Positions 1-6,211 of a stretch of DNA of 6,211 nt are shown here, in pieces. The stretch comes from Bacteroidota bacterium (GTDB taxonomy: Bacteria; Bacteroidota; Bacteroidia; Bacteroidales; WCHB1-69), in NCBI GenBank assembly GCA_023459435.1, contig JAEWUL010000234.1, positions 1 through 6,211 on the forward strand, in the 5' to 3' direction. Within the stretch, counting starts at the first letter, position 1, and each line of letters begins with the position of its first letter. The notes beneath the pieces are model-generated. The model did not search any database. It saw only the letters and a list, made by a program, of their open reading frames with translations, and was not told where the DNA came from. Both the position numbers and the translations under genes were made by a program.

Positions 1-1500
1 GCCATACCCATTACAATAGAAGTGAGTGTTGAATTGGGAGTAAACTTCTGTCTGGTAGGCTTGCCTGACAGTGCGGTGAAGGAGAGTCAGCAGAGAGTAG
101 ACACTGCCTTAAAATGTTATGGATATAAAATTCCGGGTAAAAAGATTGTGATCAATATGGCACCTGCAGATATTCGAAAGGAGGGATCTGCTTATGATTT
201 AACGTTAGCAATTGGTATTTTGATAGCATCGGAGCAAATCTCGGGATCTGAAATGGTTGAGGATTATTATATTATGGGGGAATTATCTTTAGATGGGACA
301 TTACAACCCATCAAAGGAGCGCTTCCTGTTGCCATTGAAGCGAAGAAAAAAGGGAAGAAAGGAGTCATTTTACCGATTCAGAACGCAAGAGAAGCCGCAA
401 TTGTTTCAGATATTGAAGTATTAGGAGTAGATAATATCAAGCAAGTGATCGATTTTTTCAATGATAACATTCCGATACACAGAACCGTTGTAGATACACG
501 GAAAGAGTTTCAGGAGAGTTTAAATGAATATGAATTTGATTTTTCAGATGTAAAGGGGCAGGAAAATATCAAGAGAGCACTAGAGATTGCAGCAGGTGGG
601 GGCCATAATGTGATTTTGATTGGACCTCCGGGATCGGGAAAGACGATGTTGGCGAAAAGACTGCCATCCATATTGCCCCCATTAACATTAACCGAAGCAT
701 TGGAAACGACAAAAATCCATTCTGTAGCGGGAAAACTCAGCAGATACTCTTCATTAATTTCTGTACGTCCATTTCGTGCTCCACACCATACCATTTCGGA
801 TGTAGCCTTAGTCGGAGGGGGGACTCATCCGCAGCCGGGTGAGATATCACTGGCTCATAATGGGGTGTTGTTTCTGGATGAACTGCCTGAGTTTAAGAGA
901 ACGGTTCTGGAGGTGATGCGGCAACCGTTAGAAGATCGTTTTGTAACGATTTCAAGATCAAAATATTCTGTTGAATTTCCAGCCTCATTTATGTTTATTG
1001 CTGCCATGAATCCTTGTCCATGTGGTAATTATAATCATCCCAAAATTGAGTGTAGTTGTGGATTAGGTGTTGTACAGAAATATTTGAATAAAGTATCCGG
1101 ACCATTAATGGATCGGATTGACATACATGTGGAAGTGATACCGGTATCACATGAAGAGCTTGCATCCAAAGCACCTGTAGAGAAAAGTGAAAAGATCAGA
1201 CAGCGGGTTGTTGCTGCCAGGGAGATGCAAAAAGATCGGTTTTATGCATTTCAGAATGTGTATTGCAATGCTCAGATGAGTTCCAAGCTGGTACGTAAGT
1301 TTTGTGTCATTACAGATGCAGGTCAGGAATTGCTCAAAACAGCAATGGAAAAGTTAGGTTTATCTGCCAGAGCTTATGATCGTATTTTAAGGGTAGCCCG
1401 AACAATAGCTGACCTGGATCAATGCAAGGATATCGAGATTGAACACCTATCAGAAGCGATCAATTTCAGAAGTCTGGACAGAGATAATTGGGGAAAGTAA
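1..1500 (+). CDS. comM: ComM/YifB-family Mg-chelatase-like AAA+ ATPase, 5' partial
   Basis: The frame is open from base 1 (reading AIPITIEV, the usual start of the family's N-terminal domain), so the GTG at 22 is an internal Val codon. Only about 15 residues appear to be missing, judged against a usual length near 510; 499 are visible. Domains in order (visible-fragment numbering): an S5-fold-like ChlI domain with VGLPD near 19 and GELSLDG near 93; a Mg-chelatase AAA+ core with Walker A GPPGSGKT at 208-215, RAPHHT at 259-264, Walker B VLFLDELPE at 289-297, a four-cysteine cluster (339, 341, 352, 354, within NPCPCGN and CSC) and PLMDRIDIHVEV at 368-379; and a C-terminal helical domain with LGLSARAYDRILRVARTIAD near 452-471. 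Family knowledge: ComM is a hexameric branch-migration helicase that helps integrate transforming DNA in Vibrio. The role here is inferred. It faces the lipoprotein gene, with 6 bases between the stops. All key ATPase motifs are intact. Confidence 0.95.
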   Translation, partial: AIPITIEVSVELGVNFCLVGLPDSAVKESQQRVDTALKCYGYKIPGKKIVINMAPADIRKEGSAYDLTLAIGILIASEQISGSEMVEDYYIMGELSLDGTLQPIKGALPVAIEAKKKGKKGVILPIQNAREAAIVSDIEVLGVDNIKQVIDFFNDNIPIHRTVVDTRKEFQESLNEYEFDFSDVKGQENIKRALEIAAGGGHNVILIGPPGSGKTMLAKRLPSILPPLTLTEALETTKIHSVAGKLSRYSSLISVRPFRAPHHTISDVALVGGGTHPQPGEISLAHNGVLFLDELPEFKRTVLEVMRQPLEDRFVTISRSKYSVEFPASFMFIAAMNPCPCGNYNHPKIECSCGLGVVQKYLNKVSGPLMDRIDIHVEVIPVSHEELASKAPVEKSEKIRQRVVAAREMQKDRFYAFQNVYCNAQMSSKLVRKFCVITDAGQELLKTAMEKLGLSARAYDRILRVARTIADLDQCKDIEIEHLSEAINFRSLDRDNWGK

Positions 1501-1506
1501 AAGTAA

Positions 1507-1890
1507 CTATTTGTTAAAAGTTTCTATTGCAATGATATTACTATAACCGGTACCAGCATTAGTTTTTACATAGGCTCTCAAATAATAGGTAACATCCAAC
1601 TGGGGTAGTCTTGTTTCATAAACAAAAGTCATCTCTTTAGAGTTTTTTTCAACAATCTCTACCGTTGAATATTGATCTAAATGGGATGGGGTTTCGTTTA
1701 AACTGAAGATCCCACCCTGTTCGGTAAAATTGGTACATCCGCCATTATCGGTTATAGTGACTTTACACGTTACAATTTGAGTGATAGGATCATACAGTGC
1801 AGTCATGTGTAATTCTGCTGGTACAAATTTTTCACAACCAAAAAGAATCAGTGACAATAAAACGATCAATAGGGAGATTTTTTTGCTCAT
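1507..1890 (-). CDS. Small lipoprotein with one FN3-like domain
   Basis: This is a 127-residue protein. It opens with a lysine-containing N-region, a hydrophobic stretch at residues 5-17 and a lipobox LFGC with the lipidated Cys at 19, so it should be a lipoprotein of the inner or outer membrane. The mature part looks like a single fibronectin-III/Ig-like domain of the kind common in Bacteroidota surface proteins: TDNGG near 47-51, a GGIFS segment near 59, then YYLRAY at 102-107 and NAGTGYSN at 111-118. Cys42 and Cys52 could form a disulfide. The frame runs upstream to an ATG at 1986, but that longer start would bury the signal peptide behind 32 residues and would lie upstream of the -7 box at 1917-1924, so the ATG at 1888-1890 is chosen. 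There is no enzymatic motif. Such domains usually bind proteins or glycans or act as spacers; the function here is unknown. It is transcribed away from the dapA unit. Confidence 0.8.
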   Translation of the reverse strand: MSKKISLLIVLLSLILFGCEKFVPAELHMTALYDPITQIVTCKVTITDNGGCTNFTEQGGIFSLNETPSHLDQYSTVEIVEKNSKEMTFVYETRLPQLDVTYYLRAYVKTNAGTGYSNIIAIETFNK

Positions 1891-1916
1891 TTTGAAATGA
1901 TTTAAAATTAAGACTA

Positions 1917-1924
1917 CAAAAATA
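1917..1924 (-). promoter_or_regulatory. Bacteroidota-type -7 box for the lipoprotein gene
   Basis: The minus strand reads TATTTTTG here, an exact match to the Bacteroidota -7 consensus TAnnTTTG. The lipoprotein ATG lies 26 bases downstream, which predicts a 5' leader of about 20 bases. No exact TTTG -33 element sits upstream; the nearest match is TTTTC at 1950-1946, 21 bases away. The strength is therefore uncertain. AT-rich sequence can produce this motif by chance, but position and spacing fit the gene. Confidence 0.5.
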
Positions 1925-1942
1925 GAATTTTTTTTTAAACGA

Positions 1943-1976
1943 TTTGAAAATATGAATACATTTTTATATATTTTTG
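1943..1976 (+). promoter_or_regulatory. Bacteroidota-type promoter for the dapA unit
   Basis: A -33 element TTTG (1943-1946) and a -7 element TATTTTTG (1969-1976, matching TAnnTTTG) are 22 bases apart, close to the 17-23 spacing known for the Bacteroidota primary sigma factor. Transcription should start near 1981-1983, leaving a leader of about 14 bases before the ATG at 1996. The leader is A/T-rich with no Shine-Dalgarno sequence, as is usual in this phylum. It is the only convincing promoter upstream of the three packed genes that follow. Confidence 0.65.
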
Positions 1977-1995
1977 TAAATTCCAATTAAAAATT

Positions 1996-2535
1996 ATGAA
2001 TTTATTAAATGTAGTCAAAAATAAATATCTTCAGAATTATCTTAATGCACATAAAGTATTAAGAAATAAAAAGATAGTCTCTCTTGATCAAGCCAAAACG
2101 ATAGGAGTCATTGCAGAAGTGACCGATGAAGATTCTTACAAACATATTTATTCTATTTTTACAAAACTACAAAGTTATCCAAAAACTGTTTGGTTGATGT
2201 GCTATATCAATCAAAAGCTTGTTCCTTATTATTGTTTACAACAGCTTACGGCAGATTATTTTTGTAATAAACATCTCAATTGGTTCGGTAAACCCGATTT
2301 TGTGCAGATGAAAGATTTCTTGTCAAAAGATTTTGACATGTTGATCGATTTAAACTCCAGATCCTACCACCCTAATCATTTTATACTTCAACAGTCACAT
2401 GCCAGATTTATTGTGGGAACTGTTAAAGAATCTCAACATTTGTATGATCTATTTATCGATTCAGAACAAATGGATGATAAAATTGAATTATTAAAGCATA
2501 TTCATTACTATACTAAAAAACTTACCGGCGAATGA
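1996..2535 (+). CDS. DUF6913-like protein of unknown function, coupled to dapA
   Basis: This 179-residue protein has no signal peptide and no membrane segment, so it is probably cytoplasmic. The pattern matches what I remember of the Bacteroidota-restricted family DUF6913: a basic N-terminus, an alpha/beta segment with TIGVIAEVTDED near 35-46 and KTVWLMCYIN near 63-72, then FDMLIDLNSRS at 113-123 and HARFIVG at 135-141, followed by YDLFID and a C-terminal helix. This family call is from memory and needs a profile search. I see no catalytic motif. The start at 1996 is supported by the promoter ending at 1976; an upstream ATG at 1952 precedes the expected transcript start and soon meets a stop. 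The stop codon overlaps the dapA start by four bases (ATGA, 2532-2535), which suggests translational coupling and a job linked to DapA or to the same transcript. Confidence 0.85.
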   Translation: MNLLNVVKNKYLQNYLNAHKVLRNKKIVSLDQAKTIGVIAEVTDEDSYKHIYSIFTKLQSYPKTVWLMCYINQKLVPYYCLQQLTADYFCNKHLNWFGKPDFVQMKDFLSKDFDMLIDLNSRSYHPNHFILQQSHARFIVGTVKESQHLYDLFIDSEQMDDKIELLKHIHYYTKKLTGE

Positions 2536-3410
2536 TTTTAAAGGAAGCATTAAAAGGCGTTGGAGTAGCCATGGTTACTCCATTTTTAGATAATGGTCAA
2601 ATTGATTTTGACAGTCTGAAACGACTCACCGATCATCTTATTGAAAATGGAGTGGATTACCTGGTTCTGATGGGAACAACAGCAGAAACTCCAACCTTAT
2701 TCCCTTTGGAAAAAGATCAGATTGTCCGTACTGTTGTAAAAGTAGCTAATGAGAGAGTTCCCATTATTTTAGGAATTGGAGGTAATTCTACAATGGAGGT
2801 TTTAGAACACATTAAAGATACTGATTTTACCGGAATAGATGGAATTCTTTCTGTAACTCCATATTATAACAAGCCATCACAGGAGGGTTTATATCAGCAC
2901 TATAAAGCAATTTCAGAACTAGCTCCATTACCCATTATTCTGTATACTGTAAAATCCAGGACCAGTTGTAATCTTGAACCTGAGACCACTTTAAGATTAG
3001 CTGAACTACCGAATATTATTGGTGTAAAAGAAGCTTCCGGAAATATGAATCAGATCATGAAAATTCTGAAACATAAACCAAAAGATTTCATTGTAATCTC
3101 TGGTGATGATGCAGTAACTTTGCCACTTATGGCTGTTGGGATTAGTGGTTTGATATCAGTTGTTGCAAATGCCTATCCAAAAGAGATTTCGGATATGGTA
3201 CATTATGCAATGGATGGTGATTTTCAAAAAGCCAGAATGATTCATGAAGAGATGCTGGATATTACTCAGGCTTGTTTTAAAGAGTGTAGCCCTTCCGGAA
3301 TTAAAGCTTTTCTTACCTTGCAAAATAAAATTCAGAATAACCTCAGGCTCCCTCTTACTCCCGTTTCTGATTCATTGTTTCAATATATAAAAACTATAAT
3401 TAAATCATAA
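2532..3410 (+). CDS. dapA: 4-hydroxy-tetrahydrodipicolinate synthase
   Basis: DapA condenses pyruvate with aspartate semialdehyde, the first committed step to diaminopimelate and lysine, in the cytoplasm. The protein is 292 residues, the usual length, and forms a TIM barrel. Visible residues, aligned by eye to the E. coli enzyme (offset 5): GTT at 48-50 (Thr44/45), VTPYYNKPSQ at 108-117 with the cross-subunit Tyr112 (Tyr107), Tyr138 (Tyr133), Arg143 (Arg138), Schiff-base Lys166 in GVKEASG (Lys161), SGDD at 190-193 and Ile208 (Ile203). All catalytic positions are kept. Oddly, the loop after Tyr138 reads YTVKSRTS where the family usually has YNVPxRTG. At the lysine feedback site, Asn85, Glu89 and Tyr111 are kept, but Pro58 and Lys61 replace E. 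coli His53 and His56, so inhibition by lysine may be weak (inference). It starts inside the preceding gene's stop and ends directly against the next ATG. A paralogous aldolase such as N-acetylneuraminate lyase is less likely given GTTAETPTL and the close fit to Bacteroidota DapA. Confidence 0.92.
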   Translation: MILKEALKGVGVAMVTPFLDNGQIDFDSLKRLTDHLIENGVDYLVLMGTTAETPTLFPLEKDQIVRTVVKVANERVPIILGIGGNSTMEVLEHIKDTDFTGIDGILSVTPYYNKPSQEGLYQHYKAISELAPLPIILYTVKSRTSCNLEPETTLRLAELPNIIGVKEASGNMNQIMKILKHKPKDFIVISGDDAVTLPLMAVGISGLISVVANAYPKEISDMVHYAMDGDFQKARMIHEEMLDITQACFKECSPSGIKAFLTLQNKIQNNLRLPLTPVSDSLFQYIKTIIKS

Positions 3411-5126
3411 ATGAAACGTGTTTTTCTTTTCCTATTCCTGATTTTTTTTGTTTTTGTTGGAATCACTCAAAACAATCATGATCTTAAAAGAGTTGTTGAA
3501 CAATTGCCGGGTGTCTTTTTGAATGTAACAGTTAATTCCAAAAAGGAAGTTCAAGATCTGATGAATGATTTTTCTATAGAGAGGGGGGATGTTACCAGAA
3601 ATGGTGATCAATATTATGTAAAAATTTGGATGACTAAAGTATATGTAGATCTATTTATGGAAAAAGAGATTCCTTATACTATTGATTCCAATTCTTTATC
3701 AATATCAGAGCCAAAACCAGCGTTAACTATGGCCACGACCGTAGATCAGATGGGATCATGGAATAGATATCCTACCTATTCTGTATATCTCCAGATGATG
3801 AATAATTTTCAAACCAACTTTCCTGAACTTTGTAAAATTGATACTATTTTGGCCAATACTACTTTAAATCATAAGATTCTGGCAGCCAGGATATCCACTA
3901 CTTTGGGAACATCACAAAATAAACCTGCTTTTTTATATTCCTCAAGTATGCATGGTGATGAAATTTGTGGCTATGTTTTGATGTTACGCTTGATAGATTA
4001 TATTCTTAATAATCAGTCAGATACATTGGTAAAAAGAATTTTAGATCATGTAGATTTGTATATATGTCCTTTAGAAAATCCGGATGGAACATTTCCAATT
4101 AGCAATACAACAGTATCTGGTTCAGTACGTTCCAATGCAGCGGGTTATGATTTAAACAGATCTTATCCTATAGTTGGATATGCCACACAACCTAATGTTT
4201 CAATCAGTGAAATAACCTCCATGTTGCAATTTATTGAAGAGAAAAAGATCACGATGGCAGCAAACTTTCATGGGGGAGCTGAGTTATACAATTATGCATG
4301 GGATAGTTACACTTCATCACAATTTGAGCATCCTGACCAAGATTGGTGGATACAGATCGGAAATAAATTTTTAGATACCATAAGAGTTTACGCACCTTCC
4401 ACTTATTTTGATGATGAAGGTGGAGTAACTAACGGAGGAGATTGGTATGTAGTAACCGGATCCAAATTGGATTGTCTGAATTATTATCATCAGTGTCGCG
4501 ATGTCACTATTGAGATCTCTTTACAGAAACAGACCAATTCTACCAATTTGCCGAACTATTGGAATTATCTCAACAGATCGTTATTGGATTATATATATCA
4601 ATCTTCATTAGGGATTAGTGGTTTGATTACAGATTCACTTACACAAAATCCTTTAGAAGCATTGGTTTTTATTTCATCGCATGACAATAATCAGTCGTGT
4701 GTCTATTCTTTTTTACCTTCCGGAAAGTATTACCGACCTATACAATCAGGGAGTTACAATGTAACATTCAGCTCCCCCGGATATAGGTCAAAAACACTAT
4801 TTGTAACTGTTCAGAATGGTGATAGGGTTATTCAGGATGTCTCATTAGTCCCTAATAATTATGGCGTCTCAGAAACAGATTATGATGCCAGTATTTCGAT
4901 TTATCCGAATCCTTCCAAGGATTATATGAAAATTGATTTTAGTTCACTTTCGGAAATGGAAAAAAGGATCTCTATTATTTCTATGAAAGGGGATGTTTTA
5001 AAAACTGAAATAACGTATGAAAGTCAAACAACAATAGATCTAAAAGATTTGACATCAAGTATCTATTTTGTCAGAATAGAAATAAAAGGGGAGGTGATTT
5101 TGAAAAAAGTTGTAGTCAAAAAATAA
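3411..5126 (+). CDS. Secreted M14 zinc carboxypeptidase with T9SS sorting domain
   Basis: This 571-residue exported metallocarboxypeptidase has a signal peptide at 1-20 (MKR, a Phe/Leu-rich core, cleavage near 17-20), a prodomain-like region (about 24-105), an M14 catalytic domain (about 118-398), a transthyretin-like regulatory domain (about 401-480) and a C-terminal T9SS type A sorting domain (about 492-571, with YPNPS at 498-502, IYFVRI at 551-556 and a Lys-rich end). Zinc ligands are His181 and Glu184 (HGDE) and His287 (NFHGG). Arg240 and Asn249-Arg250 (DLNR) fit the substrate carboxylate-binding residues, Tyr346 the Tyr248 position of carboxypeptidase A, and Glu368 (TIEIS) the catalytic base, so it should be active. 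The arrangement resembles the CPN/E subgroup and Porphyromonas CPG70, which remove C-terminal Lys or Arg. However, Leu353 lies where that group normally has Gln, so specificity is open. It should pass the inner membrane by Sec and the outer membrane by T9SS, ending on the surface or released. Its ATG directly follows the dapA stop. Confidence 0.92.
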   Translation: MKRVFLFLFLIFFVFVGITQNNHDLKRVVEQLPGVFLNVTVNSKKEVQDLMNDFSIERGDVTRNGDQYYVKIWMTKVYVDLFMEKEIPYTIDSNSLSISEPKPALTMATTVDQMGSWNRYPTYSVYLQMMNNFQTNFPELCKIDTILANTTLNHKILAARISTTLGTSQNKPAFLYSSSMHGDEICGYVLMLRLIDYILNNQSDTLVKRILDHVDLYICPLENPDGTFPISNTTVSGSVRSNAAGYDLNRSYPIVGYATQPNVSISEITSMLQFIEEKKITMAANFHGGAELYNYAWDSYTSSQFEHPDQDWWIQIGNKFLDTIRVYAPSTYFDDEGGVTNGGDWYVVTGSKLDCLNYYHQCRDVTIEISLQKQTNSTNLPNYWNYLNRSLLDYIYQSSLGISGLITDSLTQNPLEALVFISSHDNNQSCVYSFLPSGKYYRPIQSGSYNVTFSSPGYRSKTLFVTVQNGDRVIQDVSLVPNNYGVSETDYDASISIYPNPSKDYMKIDFSSLSEMEKRISIISMKGDVLKTEITYESQTTIDLKDLTSSIYFVRIEIKGEVILKKVVVKK

Positions 5127-6211
5127 CTATTTTCCTGAACCTTTTAGTACGATTAAAACGGTATATATCAATATTTTGAAATCCATTTGGAGGGACATGT
5201 TATCCAGATAAAGGATATCCCATTTCAGACGTTCCACCATTTCATCAATATTTTCAGCATAACCAAATTTAACCTGTCCCCAGGAGGTCATTCCCGGTTT
5301 TATGGTTAATAAAAGTTTGTAATAGGGAGCTACTTTAATGATTTGATCGATATAATATTGTCTTTCCGGTCTTGGACCAACCAGTGACATATCCCCTTTC
5401 AGAACATTAAAAAACTGAGGGATCTCATCCAGACGAGATTTTCTCATAAATTTCCCAAAGGTAGTGATTCTGGAATCTGATTTGCTCGACAACATGGGAG
5501 TCCCTTGTTCTGCATTCACGATCATGGATCTGAATTTGATGATTTTAAAAGGTTTTCCGAGTAATCCAACACGTTCCTGTGTATAAAAGATGGGCCCTTT
5601 GGAAGTAGTTTTCACACCAATAATTAAAAAAAGGTAAAGAGGAGACAATAAAAAAATGGCGATTGCAGAAAAGACAATATCAGTGGCACGTTTTAAGGAT
5701 TGTTGCCATGGGGTTAGTTTTTCATGGGAAATTGTGATTAAGGGTTCTTGTAATACATTAAATGTTCGAACGTTACCTAAAATAAAATCCTGAGTTTGAG
5801 GGATAATTTTAAGAACCAGATTTCGGGTATATCCCACATTTGAGATGATTGTTTCAATATATTTTCTTTTACCGTTTTGAATCGCAATAATCAGTTCATC
5901 AATATGATAAGTTTGAATAAGTTCAGTTAAATCCTCCATTTTACCAAGACATGGAAGTTTAGAGGATAATGACTGATCAGTTTCTTCGGGAATTGTGACG
6001 TAGCCAACAATATATTTTTCTATAGATTTATCTTGTTTAATAATGTTAAGATAGGTTTGAAGTGCAATCTGATCACTTCCGACAATGATGGTGTTAAAAC
6101 CAATAATCCCTTTAGAGATTCTGTGGTTTACGATCGTAGTGATGATAACTCTGGGGAGATAGGAAAAGAAAAACTGTAGTGAAAAGAATAGAAGGAAATA
6201 TTTAACCAGTT
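5127..6211 (-). CDS. Polyprenyl-phosphate sugar-1-phosphate transferase, 5' partial
   Basis: This is a WcaJ/WbaP-type enzyme that moves a sugar-1-phosphate from a nucleotide sugar to undecaprenyl phosphate, starting a capsule, exopolysaccharide or O-antigen unit at the inner membrane. The frame stays open to the right edge, so the ATG at 5939 is internal; 360 residues are visible of the usual 460 or so, and the first membrane helices are missing. Fragment numbering: the end of a membrane helix (1-18); a Rossmann-like CoA-binding-3 domain from about 37 (IIVGSD, then a GYV strand, CLGKMEDL and DELIIAI); then the bacterial sugar transferase domain from about 172, with KRATDI, a re-entrant helix carrying LLSP, GPIFYTQERVG, KFRSM, the catalytic pair LDE (Asp261, Glu262), GDMSLVGPRPE ending at 282, PGMTSWGQ and WDILYLDNMSLQMDF. 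The sugar cannot be told from sequence. Its stop abuts the peptidase stop on the other strand. It probably belongs to a polysaccharide cluster outside the window. Confidence 0.93.
   Translation of the reverse strand, partial: LVKYFLLFFSLQFFFSYLPRVIITTIVNHRISKGIIGFNTIIVGSDQIALQTYLNIIKQDKSIEKYIVGYVTIPEETDQSLSSKLPCLGKMEDLTELIQTYHIDELIIAIQNGKRKYIETIISNVGYTRNLVLKIIPQTQDFILGNVRTFNVLQEPLITISHEKLTPWQQSLKRATDIVFSAIAIFLLSPLYLFLIIGVKTTSKGPIFYTQERVGLLGKPFKIIKFRSMIVNAEQGTPMLSSKSDSRITTFGKFMRKSRLDEIPQFFNVLKGDMSLVGPRPERQYYIDQIIKVAPYYKLLLTIKPGMTSWGQVKFGYAENIDEMVERLKWDILYLDNMSLQMDFKILIYTVLIVLKGSGK

Noticed and set aside
22..24. GTG as the start of the ComM gene
   Set aside because: The seven codons before it (AIPITIE) are in frame and match the conserved beginning of the family, so this GTG is an internal Val.
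510..794. Open frame of 94 codons on the minus strand
   Set aside because: It lies wholly inside the ComM AAA+ core opposite the Walker A region, has no recognisable domain or promoter, and the plus-strand frame is clearly the gene.
1504..1516. Small TAAC/GTTA hairpin between the convergent stops near 1500
   Set aside because: A four-pair stem is too weak to call a terminator in AT-rich DNA.
1891..1986. Longer lipoprotein start at 1986
   Set aside because: It would add 32 residues before a good lipoprotein signal peptide and would place the start upstream of the -7 box at 1917-1924.
5140..5161. Hairpin after the peptidase stop as an intrinsic terminator
   Set aside because: The stem is only about seven pairs, mostly A-T with a bulge, and no T run follows on the plus strand.
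5277..5302. PGMTSWGQ in the sugar transferase in place of the usual PGxTGxxQ
   Set aside because: From memory the Ser form is common in Bacteroidota members of this family, so it is not an oddity of this gene.
5937..5939. ATG at 5939 as the start of the sugar transferase
   Set aside because: The upstream frame has no stop to base 6211 and encodes a membrane-helix end and the Rossmann-like domain with IIVGSD that belong to this family.

Overview
The window reads as a chromosomal piece of a member of the Bacteroidota. It is AT-rich, its two recognisable promoters have the Bacteroidota -7 form TAnnTTTG, its starts lack Shine-Dalgarno sequences, and it encodes a peptidase with a type IX secretion (T9SS) sorting domain and a lipoprotein with a Bacteroidota-style FN3-like domain. 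The DapA and sugar-transferase sequences also resemble the Bacteroidota versions of these families as I remember them. I cannot assign a genus. Two of the six genes run off the window edges.

Layout. Bases 1-1500 (+) hold most of a ComM/YifB-type AAA+ ATPase whose first few codons lie before base 1. It faces a short lipoprotein gene at 1507-1890 (-), with 6 bases between the two stops. A 105-base divergent intergenic region follows, with a -7 box on each strand. From 1996 to 5126 (+) runs a very tight three-gene unit: a DUF6913-like protein of unknown function, dapA (4-base ATGA overlap), and a secreted M14 zinc carboxypeptidase (zero-base gap after dapA). The peptidase stop directly touches the stop of a convergent gene at 5127-6211 (-), a polyprenyl-phosphate sugar-1-phosphate transferase whose N-terminus lies beyond base 6211.

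How the genes work together. The central unit is probably one transcript from the promoter at 1943-1976. DapA makes the first committed intermediate of lysine and diaminopimelate synthesis in the cytoplasm. The M14 enzyme acts outside the cell, trimming C-terminal residues from peptides, so the pairing could reflect peptide or amino-acid supply or simply compact packing. The sugar transferase starts a surface polysaccharide and probably belongs to a cluster continuing past the right edge. ComM is a branch-migration helicase linked to uptake and integration of DNA.

I see no CRISPR array, RNA gene, insertion sequence or obvious new system. The points most worth a second look are the altered active-site loop of DapA, the unknown protein coupled to it, the substrate-pocket substitution in the carboxypeptidase, and the overlapping divergent promoters.
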